Below, one piece after another: positions 1-10,918 of a stretch of 64,000 nt of DNA. The translations under genes were made by a program, and so were the position numbers. How positions within the stretch are numbered: position 1 is the first letter of the stretch; each line of letters begins with the position of its first letter. This stretch comes from CAMREV01 sp051653965. GTDB lineage: Bacteria > Bacillota_I > Bacilli_A > Mycoplasmatales > Mycoplasmoidaceae. A model generated the notes under the pieces. It worked only from the letters and a program-made list of their open reading frames with translations, searched no databases and was not told where the DNA came from. Location of the stretch: positions 124,001-188,000 of the forward strand of contig JBOFXG010000008.1 in NCBI GenBank assembly GCA_051653965.1. Direction: 5' to 3'.

Positions 1-234
1 ACACAGACATCAATTTATGGAACCATTACAAATATGAATCCAAATTCAACTCCTTATTATGATGCTAGATATAATTCAATGATTGAATCTGGTAAATTCA
101 TTCCTTCTTCAGGAAGGTGAGAAAGTTTTTTTATTATAATACCAATGGTAGTAGCTATTTTATTGGTTTTATTTATTTTTTGATATTTTACTATTTGATT
201 TTCAAAAAATAAAATAAAAAAATTCTTAAAATAG
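1..234 (+). CDS. C-terminal end of a membrane-anchored surface protein (partial)
   Basis: The reading frame is open from the first base of the window and ends at TAG 232-234; two in-frame TGA codons are read as Trp. About 40 polar residues rich in Asn, Ser, Thr and Tyr are followed by one hydrophobic stretch of roughly 24 residues and a short lysine-rich end (KNKIKKFLK). This is the usual end of an exported protein held by a C-terminal membrane anchor with a short cytoplasmic tail. The start lies upstream of the window, so family and length cannot be told. It resembles the proteins at 41-49 kb in topology but lacks their Pro-rich tail. It converges on the gene at 267-1412. Confidence 0.6.
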
Positions 235-266
235 TAATATTAATATTTAAATAAAAAATAATAAAC

Positions 267-1412
267 TTATTTAAATTTTCTATTTATTCTTTTATAAAAT
301 AATCTTGCAGAAATTGGTAAACAAATCATACCTATTATTGCTGATAAATAAAATGTAAATATTCTTCAAACGAATATTATATTATTAACATTTTCTTTGA
401 AAACATTATCTACATTTGTATTCATTCCATTTATGAATGTAATGATTAATATTTGAAGTGTTCCTTCAGCACCCGGAATTGGAACTCAATTATTTGCTGT
501 ATAAACAATATTTGTGTAATTGTATCATTCTCAAAAAGAAATATCTTCATTAGATCCTGAAAGTCTAAAAGAAAAATATATTGATGAATACATTAATATA
601 TTTCATACAATACTTCCAAATAATATAAATATATAGTATTTATAGTTTTTCATTTCTTCAACAAATTCTTTTTTAAATATAGCTTTTTGCATATATTTTA
701 TTCTTATATCTTCTTTTGTTTTGTAGCTCATTTTTAGTTTTTTTCTTAATCAATAATATGCCATATTTAAGATAAAATGAATTCTTTTGCTATATGTAAG
801 TGCAAAAATAGTAAAGAAAGCAATTAAATCAAATGTTATACCAGAGAATGTTAATCAAAAACTTATTGATCATTCCTCCACATTTCCATAAATACCATAT
901 GATGAACAAACAACAAAAAATGATGGTCATGTTATAAATACTTGTGCAAAAAAACCAACAATACCTGTAGATGCTAATAATATTAGTGATTTTCTTGTTT
1001 CTAAACCATTTGATTTTAATCAAAATAATGTATAAGGTTCACTACCTATTGAAAATGGTGTAACAGCATTTAAAAAAGCACCAATAAAAATAAAAAATAC
1101 TCAATCATATCACTTTACATTGCATTTTTCTTTTTTAAGTCTCACATAGAACATAATATATCTTCAAAATGATGCAAAAAGTGGAAATGCAAACATTAAA
1201 AATAATCATAAAAAAAACATATTATCAGCTTGTTTAAAACCTTCAATAAAAAATTTATTTAGTGAATTAAAATCTATTTTTAAGAAAATAATGGAAATTG
1301 TAGTAGAAAGAGCTATAAGAAAAATAGTAGCAATAAAAAGAATTATTACTCTTTTTTTTGTAAAGAATACATTTTTATCATCAATCAAATCTGCTTTTTC
1401 TATTTTTGTCAT
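267..1412 (-). CDS. Flippase-like membrane protein, lysylphosphatidylglycerol synthase TM (UPF0104/YbhN) family, copy A
   Basis: A 381-residue polytopic membrane protein with an N-terminal segment FFTKKRVIILFIATIF and about seven further hydrophobic segments. The C-terminal half carries a PIPGAEGTLQ motif, matching the Pro-Gly-rich signature of the LPG_synthase_TM/AglD2 family, and the N-terminal half has the family's Gly-Glu-Pro loop (SIGSEPYTLF-like). Members are thought to move or help make membrane glycolipids or aminoacyl-lipids; the substrate here is unknown. ATG at 1412 is preferred over an upstream TTG at 1430 because it has GGA nearby. It is a paralogue of equal length to the gene at 1512-2657, and a GT2 glycosyltransferase lies just upstream on the same strand, which fits a role in glycolipid export. 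Function is inferred. Confidence 0.7.
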
Positions 1413-1511
1413 ATATGTTCCAAAAAACAAGTATATTAATTATATAATATTAAATTAGTTAATAATAAAATTTTAGTTAATAAGCCATTTATATAATATA
1501 AAAAAAATAAT

Positions 1512-2657
1512 TTATTTAAGAACGCCTTTTATACCTTTATAAAATAATCATGCAGAAACTGGTAAACAAATCATACCTATTACTGCTGATAAATAGAATG
1601 TAAATGTTCTTCAAATAAATATTATGGTATTAACACTTTCATTAAAGACTGGATCTATATTTGTATTAATTCCACTTATAAATGAAACAATCAATATTTG
1701 AAGTGTTCCTTCAGCTCCAGGAATTGGAACTCAATTATTTGCTGTGAATGCAATATTTGTATAATTATATCAATCTGAAAATGTAATATCATAATTTGAT
1801 CCTGAAAGTCTAAAAGAGAAATACATTGATGAATACATTATTACATTTCAAATAACATTTCCTGCTAAAACAAATATGTAGAATTTATAGTTTTTTATTT
1901 CTTGGATAAATTCTTTTTTAAATACAGCTTTTTGAATGTATTTAATTTTCATATCTTCCTTTGTTTTGTAACTCATTTTTAATTTTTTTCGAATTCAATA
2001 ATATATGCTATTTAAAAAGAAATGAATTCTCCTGCTATATGTAAGTGCAAAGAAAGAAAAAAAAGCAATTAAATCAAATATTAAGCCAGCAAATGCTAAT
2101 CAATATCCTAATGATCATGCAGGAGTATTTCCAAATATACCATATGATGCACTTACAATAAAAAATGATGGTCATGTAATTATTATTTGTGCAAGAGAAC
2201 CAGTCATACCTGTTGATGCTAATATTAATAATGATTTCCTTGTTTCTAAACCTTTTGTTTTTAATCAAAATAATGTGTAAGGTTCATTACCAATTGAAAA
2301 TGGAGTAACTGCATTTAAGAAAGAACCAATAAAAATAAGAAATATTCAATCATATCATTTAGCTTTGCATTTTTCTTTTCTTAGTCTTATGTAAAGAACA
2401 AGGTATCTTCAAAATGAAGCAAAAAGAGGAAAAGAGAACATTAAAAATAATCAAAGAAAAAACATATTATCAGCTTGTTTAAAACCTTCAATAAAAAAAT
2501 TATTTATTGAAGCAATATCTATTTTTAATAAAAAGATAGAAATTACAGTTGAAAAAGCTATAACAAAAATAGTAGCAATAAATAAGATTATTACTCTTTT
2601 TTTTGTAAAAAAAATACTATTATCAGAAACTGAATCTGCTTTTTCTAATTCACTCAT
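1512..2657 (-). CDS. Flippase-like membrane protein, lysylphosphatidylglycerol synthase TM (UPF0104/YbhN) family, copy B
   Basis: A 381-residue membrane protein, the same length as copy A and alignable to it without obvious gaps (for example FFIEGFKQADNMFFLW and IPGAEGTLQ occur in both). Reading through in-frame TGA gives eight or so membrane segments, a SIGNEPYTLFWL loop and the VPIPGAEGTLQ signature. ATG 2657 is chosen over TTG 2669 because GGGA lies just upstream. The family is related to the transmembrane half of MprF and to archaeal AglD; a role in lipid or glycolipid translocation is inferred. The N-terminal cytoplasmic stretch (SELEKADSVSD) differs most from copy A, so the two copies have begun to diverge. 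Confidence 0.7.
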
Positions 2658-2722
2658 AGATAGTCCCAAAAAAAACTAAGTATGTTAATTATAATTTATT
2701 TAATTAAAAAAACTAATTTTTA

Positions 2723-3625
2723 TTAGAAAGACATTTTATATAAAATAAAAAACATAAATTTTCATAGAGATTTTGGAAATTTAATTTTCCCATTTTCTCT
2801 TTCAATCTTTTTTATTTTTTTAATATATTCTTTTTTTGAAATTCCCTTAGATAAAAATAAAACATAGTTTATGTTTATTGATAATAAAAATGCTAAAATA
2901 TCATTTATATATCTTGGATTATTACAATTAAAATCATTATGTGCATCAATAAATGAAGTTTCCATTTGTCCAATAGATTGATCTAATTTTTCTTTTTCAA
3001 ATACAAATCTATTTTTTGGATTTTTATCAGTTGTTCAATGATAGCTTTTTTCTAAAATAAAACCTGCATTATTTAATTTAGACATTATTTTTACATATGA
3101 ACCAATGTCTTCAAACATTTTGTATTCTGCATTAAAAGAAATTTTGTTATCTAATCAAAAACTTTTTTTAATAAAAATATTTCATACATAAGTTAAATTA
3201 TTTATGCAATATTTTTCCTTAGTTGTATTTTTATTTATCCTAGAATTTTTTTTGAAAGTTTTTTTGTTTTTATAACAAGGACTAAAAATACATTCATATT
3301 TACTTTCTAAAATTTTATTTTTAAAGTTTTCAATACATTTATTTTCTACTCAATCATCAGCATCAACAAAGTAGAAATAATCACCACTACAATTATTTAT
3401 TAAAGTATTTCTTCCAGCTGACAATCCTTCATTTTCTATGCTTAAAACTTTTATATTATCATTCTCAGATTCATATTTTTTTATTATTGATAAAGTATTA
3501 TCTTTTGATCCATCATTTAAAATTAAAATCTCTTCAATCTTAATTGTTTGATTTAATAAACTATCAATGCATCTTTTTATATATAGTTCTTCATTATAAC
3601 AAGGAACTAAGACACTTAATTTCAA
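2723..3625 (-). CDS. Family 2 glycosyltransferase
   Basis: A 300-residue protein whose first 95 residues are a clear GT-A fold: SVLVPCYNEELYIKRCIDSL at the start, LNDGSKDNT at about residue 38, and the metal-binding FVDADD at about residue 87. GT2 enzymes transfer a sugar from a nucleotide sugar to lipid or glycan acceptors on the cytoplasmic face of the membrane. The start is TTG at 3625, supported by AGGA six bases upstream; no ATG lies nearby in frame. Several TGA codons are read as Trp, including the one at 2762, after which the protein runs 12 more residues to TAA. No membrane anchor is evident except a weakly hydrophobic C-terminus. It neighbours two flippase-like genes on the same strand, suggesting glycolipid synthesis. 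Confidence 0.8.
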
Positions 3626-3738
3626 ATTATTTCCTAATATCTTTTATATATTATAAACTTATTTACATCTTATTGAAAAAATTAATATTTATCTTTCCTT
3701 ATAATTTTATATTATGCTATACTATCTTAGTTATAATT

Positions 3739-4398
3739 ATGGCTAGATTAAGAAATATAAAAAATTCAAATGAAATTCTAAGTAGCAGTAAAAATTTTAT
3801 AAATGATTTTGAAAATTATAAAGGTAAATGAAATAAAGAAGTTTTTCATAATGAAAATCCTATACATATAGAAATAGGTTCAGGTAAAGGAAAATTTATT
3901 TGTAATCTTGCTTCACAAAATCCAAATATAAATTTTATTGCAATAGATAGAGCGGAATCCATTCTAGTTAAATTGTCAAAGAAAGTAAATTTAGAAAAAT
4001 TAGAAAACATTAAAATTATTTTATTAGATGCTAGTAAATTAAATATGATTTTTAATAAAAATGAGATAAGTAAAATTTATTTAAATTTTTCAGATCCTTG
4101 ACCCAAGAAAAGGCATTCAAAAAGAAGATTAACGCATATAAATCATTTAGATATTTATAAAGAAATTACTTCAAAAGATTCTCTAGTTGAATTCAAGACG
4201 GATAACATCAATTTATTTTTATTTACATTAGATACTCTTGAGGAAAATAACATTGCAATAATTAGCAAAACATTTGATCTTGAAAATGATTCTAAATTAA
4301 ACAAAGATAATATAAAAACAGAATATGAAAAAAAATTTATTGACAAAGGCTTTAAAATAAATAAAGTCATTTTTTTAATAAATAAAAAAGGAAAATAA
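3739..4398 (+). CDS. trmB: tRNA (guanine-N7-)-methyltransferase TrmB
   Basis: A 219-residue SAM-dependent methyltransferase that makes m7G46 in the variable loop of tRNAs. The SAM-binding motif IEIGSGKGKF is at about residues 44-53 and the TrmB signature NFSDPWPKKRHSKRRL lies near residue 118, with its Trp encoded by TGA. Length matches the family. The ATG at 3739 starts the conserved MARLR N-terminus but has no clear ribosome binding site. The stop is two bases before the helicase start at 4401, so the two are probably co-transcribed. It diverges from the glycosyltransferase at 2723-3625 with a 113-base spacer. Confidence 0.9.
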
Positions 4399-4400
4399 TA

Positions 4401-6008
4401 ATGAAATTTAAAGATTTAAATTTAAACAAAAAAATATTAGAAAATTTGAGTAAAAATGGTTATGAAGAACCAACTCCGATTCAACAACAAGTAATTCCAG
4501 CATGTCTTAATGGCAAAGATATTTTTGGTTGTGCACAAACAGGTACTGGAAAAACAGCGTCATTTGCATTACCAATAATAAATATGTTAGCTGAAAATCC
4601 AAGAAAAAGAGAAGATGAAATAATTATTAAACATTTAGTACTAACTCCAACTAGAGAATTAGCAATGCAAGTTTTTGATAACTTCAAAAAATATGGAAGT
4701 GGTTTATATCAAAGATATGCTTGCTTCTATGGTGGAGAATCAAAAAGATTTAACATTAAAACATTAAAAGAAGGTGTTGATGTAGCTATTTGTACACCAG
4801 GTAGACTTCTAGATTTAGTGAAATCTAGATATATGAATATTTCAAATGTTAATACAATAGTTTTAGATGAAGCAGATCTAATGCTTGATATGGGATTTAT
4901 TTCAGATGTTAAAAAAATAATAAGTTTTTTACCAACAGATCATCAAACACTATTTTTCTCAGCTACTATGCCAAAAGCAATTAAATCATTAGTTGATAAA
5001 ATTATGAAACCAAATTATGAAAATATTATTACTTCACCACCATCATCAACAATTGATAGTATTGATCAAAAAGGATATTGTGTAGAAAAAAGACATAAAA
5101 GAGAATTACTTTTAAAATTAATAAATGAAAGTAATATTGATTCAGCAATTATTTTTGTTAGAACAAAAATAGAAGCTGATTCTATAGATAGATTTTTACA
5201 TGATAATAAAATATCTTCAAAATCTATTCATGGTGATAAAGAGCAAAGACAAAGAACTAGAATAATAAGAGAATTCAAGGAAAGAAAAATTAGAATTTTA
5301 GTTGCAACTGATGTTGCATCTAGAGGAATTCATGTTGATAATATTTCACATATTATTAATTATGACTTACCTGATTCATCAGAAACTTATGTTCATAGAA
5401 TTGGAAGAACAGGCAGAGCTAAAAGTAAGGGTAATGCTTTTTCAATATTTACAAGTGCTGATAAAGGGAAAATTGCTGATATTCAAAAAACAACAGGTAA
5501 AAGCATTTTATGTTTTAATGTAACTCCTGATACAATGGAACTTTCTCCATTAGTTGTTGAAAACTCAGAAAGATCAACTTCAGGATCTTCAAGAAATAGA
5601 TCAAGAAGAGGTAACAATAGATCATCGAGCTCTTTCTCAAGAGATGGAAATAGAAGATCTTATTCAGGCAATAGAGATGGCAATAAAGATAATAGATCAT
5701 ATTCTGGTAATAGAGATAATAGATCATATTCTGGAAATAGAGATAATAGATCATATTCTGGAAATAGAGATGAAAATAGAGATTCTAATTCAGACAGTAG
5801 GGATAGAAAATCTTATTCAGGCAATAGAAGATCTTATTCAGGCAATAGAGACGATGATAGAAGGTCTTATTCTGGAAATAGAGATAATAACAGAAAATCT
5901 TATTCAGATAATAAAGGCGAAGGAAGAAAATCAGATTCTGGTAACAGGGATAGAATTAGCAATAATAAATCAGACAAGCCAAGAAATACTAAAAAAATTA
6001 ATTCATAA
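4401..6008 (+). CDS. DEAD-box ATP-dependent RNA helicase with Ser-Tyr-Gly-Asn-Arg repeat tail
   Basis: A 535-residue cytoplasmic RNA helicase. The core has the Q motif (PTPIQQQVIP), Walker A AQTGTGKT near residue 45, DEAD near residue 156, SAT near residue 190 and HRIGRTGR near residue 333, all intact, so it should be active in RNA unwinding, ribosome assembly or mRNA decay, as for CsdA/CshA. From about residue 386 the tail is low-complexity and basic: an RNRSRRGNN stretch, then SYSGNRD-like repeats to the end, with three identical 9-residue units at the DNA level (5688-5768). Such RGG/RS-like tails bind RNA and can drive condensation. No Trp is present in the protein. Confidence 0.92.
   Translation: MKFKDLNLNKKILENLSKNGYEEPTPIQQQVIPACLNGKDIFGCAQTGTGKTASFALPIINMLAENPRKREDEIIIKHLVLTPTRELAMQVFDNFKKYGSGLYQRYACFYGGESKRFNIKTLKEGVDVAICTPGRLLDLVKSRYMNISNVNTIVLDEADLMLDMGFISDVKKIISFLPTDHQTLFFSATMPKAIKSLVDKIMKPNYENIITSPPSSTIDSIDQKGYCVEKRHKRELLLKLINESNIDSAIIFVRTKIEADSIDRFLHDNKISSKSIHGDKEQRQRTRIIREFKERKIRILVATDVASRGIHVDNISHIINYDLPDSSETYVHRIGRTGRAKSKGNAFSIFTSADKGKIADIQKTTGKSILCFNVTPDTMELSPLVVENSERSTSGSSRNRSRRGNNRSSSSFSRDGNRRSYSGNRDGNKDNRSYSGNRDNRSYSGNRDNRSYSGNRDENRDSNSDSRDRKSYSGNRRSYSGNRDDDRRSYSGNRDNNRKSYSDNKGEGRKSDSGNRDRISNNKSDKPRNTKKINS
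5688..5768 (+). repeat. Three tandem 27-bp units in the helicase tail
   Basis: Three consecutive 27-base units, each encoding DNRSYSGNR, differ at only a single base. Degenerate versions of the SYSGNR unit continue on both sides between about 5655 and 5945. The unit is a multiple of three, so copy-number change alters tail length without frameshift. Confidence 0.85.
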
Positions 6009-6060
6009 AAATTAAATAATTTAAAATATTTTTTATATAATAAATTAAATGGAGTGTTAG

Positions 6061-6297
6061 ATGAAATTATTCAAAAATAAGAGAAAAGATTCAACAATAA
6101 CAGAAGATAAAAAAACAGCTTCTGAAACAAAAATCATTAACTTAAATGATATAAATATTTATGATAATGAAAATGATAAAATCAAATATTGTGAGTCTCT
6201 AACAATTGATGAAATTAGATATAAATTAAAAAATGAAGATTTAGATGTAGAAATGAAAAAAACTATGGAAAAATGTTTAAAGGAAAGAACTAAATAA
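6061..6297 (+). CDS. Small hypothetical protein, charged
   Basis: A 78-residue, highly charged cytoplasmic protein of unknown function. It begins MKLFKNKRKDSTIT and ends with a predicted helical segment (DEIRYKLKNEDLDVEMKKTM). No domain is recognised. A GGAG at 6051-6054 gives a good ribosome binding site for ATG 6061. It ends two bases before dnaE, so it is probably the first gene of the dnaE operon. The coding call rests on the ribosome binding site, spacing and tight fit to the operon. Confidence 0.65.
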   Translation: MKLFKNKRKDSTITEDKKTASETKIINLNDINIYDNENDKIKYCESLTIDEIRYKLKNEDLDVEMKKTMEKCLKERTK

Positions 6298-6299
6298 GA

Positions 6300-9209
6300 A
6301 TGTTTATTAATATAAATACACATTCTTATTATTCTTTATTAGAGTCTACATTATCAATAGATGACATAATTTCTTTTGCAATCAAAAACAATCAAAAACA
6401 TGTTTTTTTAACAGATTCTAACTTATATGGTTCAATTGAGTTTTATAATAAAGCTATAGAAAAAAATTTAATCCCAATAATAGGATTAGATATTTTTTAT
6501 TTTAGTAAGCAATTGATAATATTTCCAACAAGCAATGAAGGATATAAAAACTTAATAAAGATATCATCAAATATATTACAAAAAAAAGAATTTGACATTA
6601 ACAATTATTTAAAAGATATTTTAATAATTTTTGAAGGTAAAAAAATGGATGAAATAAATTCAAATTATTTTTTTACTAGAAATACAAATTCTAATACTGA
6701 TATTTATATAAATGAAGCAAGAGTTTTAAACAAAGAAGATGAAAAGACTCTGCAAATTATGAATGCAATAAAATTTGATAAAAAAATAAATCATTTTTCA
6801 AATTATGAAGAACATAGAAATCTTTTAACTGAATCCGAATTTAAAAATTATGTTTCAAATAACTTAATTAATCATGACAAATTATTAAATTTGATTATAT
6901 GAAAAAAGGAAATAAAAAAAGCGGAAATTATTAAATTTCCATTGAGTGAAAAAATTAGTTCTGAAAAATATTTAAAAAAAATATGTGAAGAATCTTTAAT
7001 TGAAAAAATAGAGAAAAAAAATATTGATGTATATAGAAATAGATTAAATTATGAATTGAATGTAATAAATTCAATGGGGTTTAATGACTATTTCCTAATT
7101 GTTAATGATTTTATTAGTGAAGCTAAAAATAGAGACATTTTAATAGGTCCAGGAAGAGGCTCTTCTTCTGGTTCATTAGTATCTTTTCTTTTAAATATAA
7201 CAAAAATTGATCCAATTAAATACAATTTAATTTTTGAAAGATTTTTAAATCCAAATAGAAACTCACTGCCGGATATTGATATTGATATTATGGACAAAAA
7301 AAGAGAAGAAATTATTGAATATATTTTTAATAAATATGGAGAAGATCACGTTGCACATATTATTACATTTCAAAGAATAAAAGCAAAAATGGCTATTAGA
7401 GATGTTGGTAGAGTTTTAGATATAGATTTAAAGATAGTAAATAGAATAAGTAAATTGATATCAACTGATTTTGAATTAGATATTTATGGAGCAATAAAGA
7501 AAAATTCAGAATTAAAAAATTTTTATGATGACTATAAAGAATTATTTGATTCAGCAAGTAAATTAATTGGCGCTCCTAGACAAGTTGGTATTCATGCTGC
7601 AGGAATATTATTATCAAAAGAAAAACTAACTGATGTTGTGCCTATCCAATTAAGTACTAATAATGTTATAACAACTCAAGTTTCTATGGAATATTTAGAA
7701 TCACTAGGTTTATTAAAAATGGATTTATTAGGTTTAAGCAATCTTACTACCATTTTTAATGTATTGAAATTAATAAATAAGAATATAAATATGAAAATAA
7801 CTTTAGAAAGTATTTCTTTAGAAAATGCTAAAGTTTTTAAGGAAATATCACAGGGTAATACAATAGGAATATTTCAATTAGAATCTCCTGGAATGAGAAG
7901 TACTTTAAGAAAAATACAACCAAGAAATTTAGAAGATATTTCATTAGTATCTGCGCTTTATAGGCCAGGCCCCCAAAAAAATATTCCTACATTTATAAAA
8001 GGAAGATTTTCAAATGAACCAATTAATTATATTGATGATAGAATTAAAGATATTTTAGAACCAACCAGTGGAATTATTGTTTATCAAGAACAAGTAATAC
8101 AAATTGCTCAAAGAGTAGCAAACTTTTCTGCTGCAGATGCTGATATATTTAGAAAAGTTATGTCTAAAAAAGAATCAAAAAAAATGGAGTCAATAAAAAG
8201 TAGGTTTATTGAATCTGCTATTAATAATAATTATTCAAAATTAATTTCAGAAGAAATTTTTAATTACATTGAAAAATTTGCTAGTTATGGATTTAATCAC
8301 TGTCATTCAATTTCCTATGCATTAATAAGTTATTGAATGGTATATTTAAAAACAAGTTATCCATTATTTTTTATGAGTGTATTATTTAAAACATCAGAAA
8401 ATAGCCAAGATAAAATTGGACTTTATTGTAATGAAGCTTTAAGAATGAATATAAAAATTGAAAAACCTAATATTAATATTTCTTCAAAGAGTTTTATTAT
8501 TGTAAATAAAACCATTTATTTTGGTTTTTCAAGTATAAAAGGAATTGGAACAGAAACAGCAAATAAAATTATTAATATTAGAAATGAGTCATTAAATAAA
8601 CATTTTGATAGTTTTGAAAAATGTGTAACCTCACTATTTAATGGCGGAATTGGGGAATCATCTCTTGAAACATTAATTTATTCTGGCTCATTTGATTGTT
8701 TTGGAAAAAGCAAAAAATTTATGATTGATAATTTAAAAGAAGCAATTGAAATTTCTAAAAATATTGATGAAAAAGGAAATTATTTTTTTAAACCAAATTG
8801 AATAATTAATGAAGAGTCAGATCAAGACAAAGAATATTTTTTAGACAATCAATTTAATTTAATTGGTTTTAATTTTTCAGAAGAAAAAGGTAATAAATTT
8901 GCTGAAATAAGAAGTAGTTATTCAGATCAAGATTTAGATACAATAGCTGATATTTTAAATGAAGATAAAGTCAATTTTTATACAATATTATTCAAAATTC
9001 AAAAGGTAGAAATAAAAATGACTAAATTTAATAAGGAAATGGCATTCATTAAAATATGTGATGAAGAAAGTTCTGATTCTTTATCTTGCTTTAACTATAA
9101 AACAATTAAAGATAAACTTATTGAATCTAATTATATAATTGCATTAGTTAAATCAGATGCACGTTATAAACAACTTGTTGAAATTAAAGAGGTTATAAAA
9201 AATGAATAA
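6300..9209 (+). CDS. dnaE: DNA polymerase III subunit alpha, DnaE type
   Basis: A 969-residue replicative polymerase, reconstructed through in-frame TGA codons at 6900, 8334 and 8799. The palm has GPGRGSSSGSL near residue 283, the catalytic PDIDIDI near residue 323 and the third Asp in KMDLLGLSNLT near residue 475. Helix-hairpin-helix and OB-fold regions follow, the latter running to the C-terminus (KVNFYTILFKIQKVEIK). The N-terminal PHP domain appears inactive: the usual HxH is NTH and the usual TDH is TDS, so metal ligands are lost. At 969 residues it is shorter than the roughly 1100 of many DnaE proteins. It has no exonuclease insertion, unlike PolC. It overlaps the downstream exonuclease gene by 8 nt. 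Confidence 0.93.
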
Positions 9210-10080
9210 AAAAGCAATAGTAATTGATGGTAATTCATTATTATATAGAGCATACTATGCAACATATAAACAATTAGATTTTTATAAAGCTCATAATTTA
9301 AAACCTTTAAATGCGCTTAAACTAATGTTGCAAATATTCTTTAAATTATTATATTTAGATAAGTATGATTATGCTATGATTGCCTATGATCATAAAGATA
9401 AAACATTTAGAGATGAAATTTTTGATGATTATAAAAAAAATCGAAAAAGAACTCCACAAGAATTAATTGATCAAATTCCATTAATTCATGAAATTTCAAA
9501 ATTATTTGGTTTTCAATTTGAGTGTGTTTCAGGAATAGAAGCAGATGATGTTGTTGGTTCTGCAGCAAAACTTTTATCCAAAAATAATATAAAAGTTGAT
9601 GTTTACACTTCGGATAAAGATATTTTACAATTAGTAGATGAAAATATTAATGTTATTTTATTTAAAAAAGGTATTTCAGAAACCTTAATAAACACATTAG
9701 ATAATTTTAAAAATTTAAATGAAGGTCTGATGCCAAATCAAATACCCGAGTTTAAAGGAATAGCTGGCGATGCTTCTGATAATTTTATTGGTGTTAAAGG
9801 GATTGGAAAAAAAACAACATTAAATTTATTGCATGAATTTGAAAATATTGATGGAATTTACAAAAATATACATAAAATTAAAAGTAAAGTAACACAAGAA
9901 AAGCTAATCCAAAATAAAAAGAATGCCTTTATGTTTAGAGATTTAGCAACAATTGAAACTAATTATTTTAATGATAAAAATATTGAATATTTCAAAATGA
10001 AGGATATCAATTATTATGAATTGAAAAAAATAATAAGAAAATACAACCTTAATGGTTTTGATAGATATTTAGGAGAATAA
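9202..10080 (+). CDS. Stand-alone 5'-3' exonuclease (PolA N-terminal domain type)
   Basis: A 292-residue flap/5'-3' exonuclease equivalent to the N-terminal domain of DNA polymerase I, without polymerase or proofreading domains. The acidic metal-binding residues are visible in VIDGNSLLYRAYYA at the start, AYDHKDKTFRDE near residue 63, SGIEADDVVGS near residue 112, TSDKDILQLV near residue 136 and AGDASDNFIGVKGIGKKT near residue 189 (helix-hairpin-helix). It would remove RNA primers and flaps behind the replisome. ATG 9202 lies inside the end of dnaE, so translation is likely coupled. Placement before mutM and coaE parallels the polA-mutM-coaE order of Bacillus. Confidence 0.92.
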   Translation: MNKKAIVIDGNSLLYRAYYATYKQLDFYKAHNLKPLNALKLMLQIFFKLLYLDKYDYAMIAYDHKDKTFRDEIFDDYKKNRKRTPQELIDQIPLIHEISKLFGFQFECVSGIEADDVVGSAAKLLSKNNIKVDVYTSDKDILQLVDENINVILFKKGISETLINTLDNFKNLNEGLMPNQIPEFKGIAGDASDNFIGVKGIGKKTTLNLLHEFENIDGIYKNIHKIKSKVTQEKLIQNKKNAFMFRDLATIETNYFNDKNIEYFKMKDINYYELKKIIRKYNLNGFDRYLGE

Positions 10081-10081
10081 T

Positions 10082-10918
10082 ATGCCAGAAATGCCAGAGG
10101 TACAAACCTTAATTGATTCATTATTGGATGAAGAAATTTTAAATAAAAAAATTAAAGATGTAAATTTTTATATGGATAAATTATTTAAAAATTGTACACC
10201 AAATGAATTTAAAAATTTTATAATAAATGAAAAAATAATTAATATTGATCGTATTGGTAAATATTTGATTTTTCATTTATCAAATAAAAAAGTTTTTGTG
10301 GTTCATCTAAGAATGGAAGGAAAAATTTTTTTTCAAGATTCAAATAGTAAATTTGATGAAAAACATACATTACTAAGAATAAGTTTTGGAAAAAAAGAAA
10401 TGAGATATCAAGATACAAGAAGATTTGGAACTTTTCATATTTTTCTTGAAGATAATTATAAAAATTCAAAAGAGTTATCAAAATTGGGTTTAGATCCATT
10501 ACAAGAAAACTTTGATTGAAAATATCTTAAGAAAAATATTTATAAATCAAACAAATTTATAAAAACTGCATTATTAGATCAAAGTAATGTTTCAGGCATT
10601 GGAAATATATATGTTGATGAAATTTTATTTGCTTCAAAAATTCATCCTGAAAGTAAATGTAATAAATTATCAGATGAAGATTTTAAAACTATTGCATTGA
10701 ATTCAAAAAGAATAATTAAAAAAGCAATTGATAATAAGGGGACAACTATTTCAACATACATGTATAAAAAAGAAACAAAAGGACAGTTTCAAAAATTTTT
10801 AAATGTTCATACAAAAAAAGATAGTGAATGCAAAAATTGTAAGAATAAAATAGTAAAAATTAAAGTTAATGGAAGAGGAACATATCTTTGTTCTAATTGC
10901 CAAGGAATTAAAAATTAA
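10082..10918 (+). CDS. mutM: Formamidopyrimidine-DNA glycosylase (Fpg)
   Basis: A 278-residue base-excision repair enzyme that removes 8-oxoguanine and other oxidised purines and nicks the abasic site. The N-terminus MPEMPEVQTL supplies the catalytic Pro2 and Glu3. QDTRRFG occurs near residue 110, LDQSNVSGIGNIYVDEIL near residue 165 (helix-two-turn-helix), and a C-terminal zinc finger has four cysteines in CKNCKNK and LCSNCQG. One TGA at 10517 is read as Trp. It starts one base after the exonuclease stop and its TAA shares an A with the ATG of coaE, so it is mid-operon. Confidence 0.93.

Noticed and set aside
5554..6015. Long frame overlapping the helicase tail on the same strand
   Set aside because: It is a by-product of the repeat region in another frame; the helicase frame explains the repeats and ends in a proper stop.
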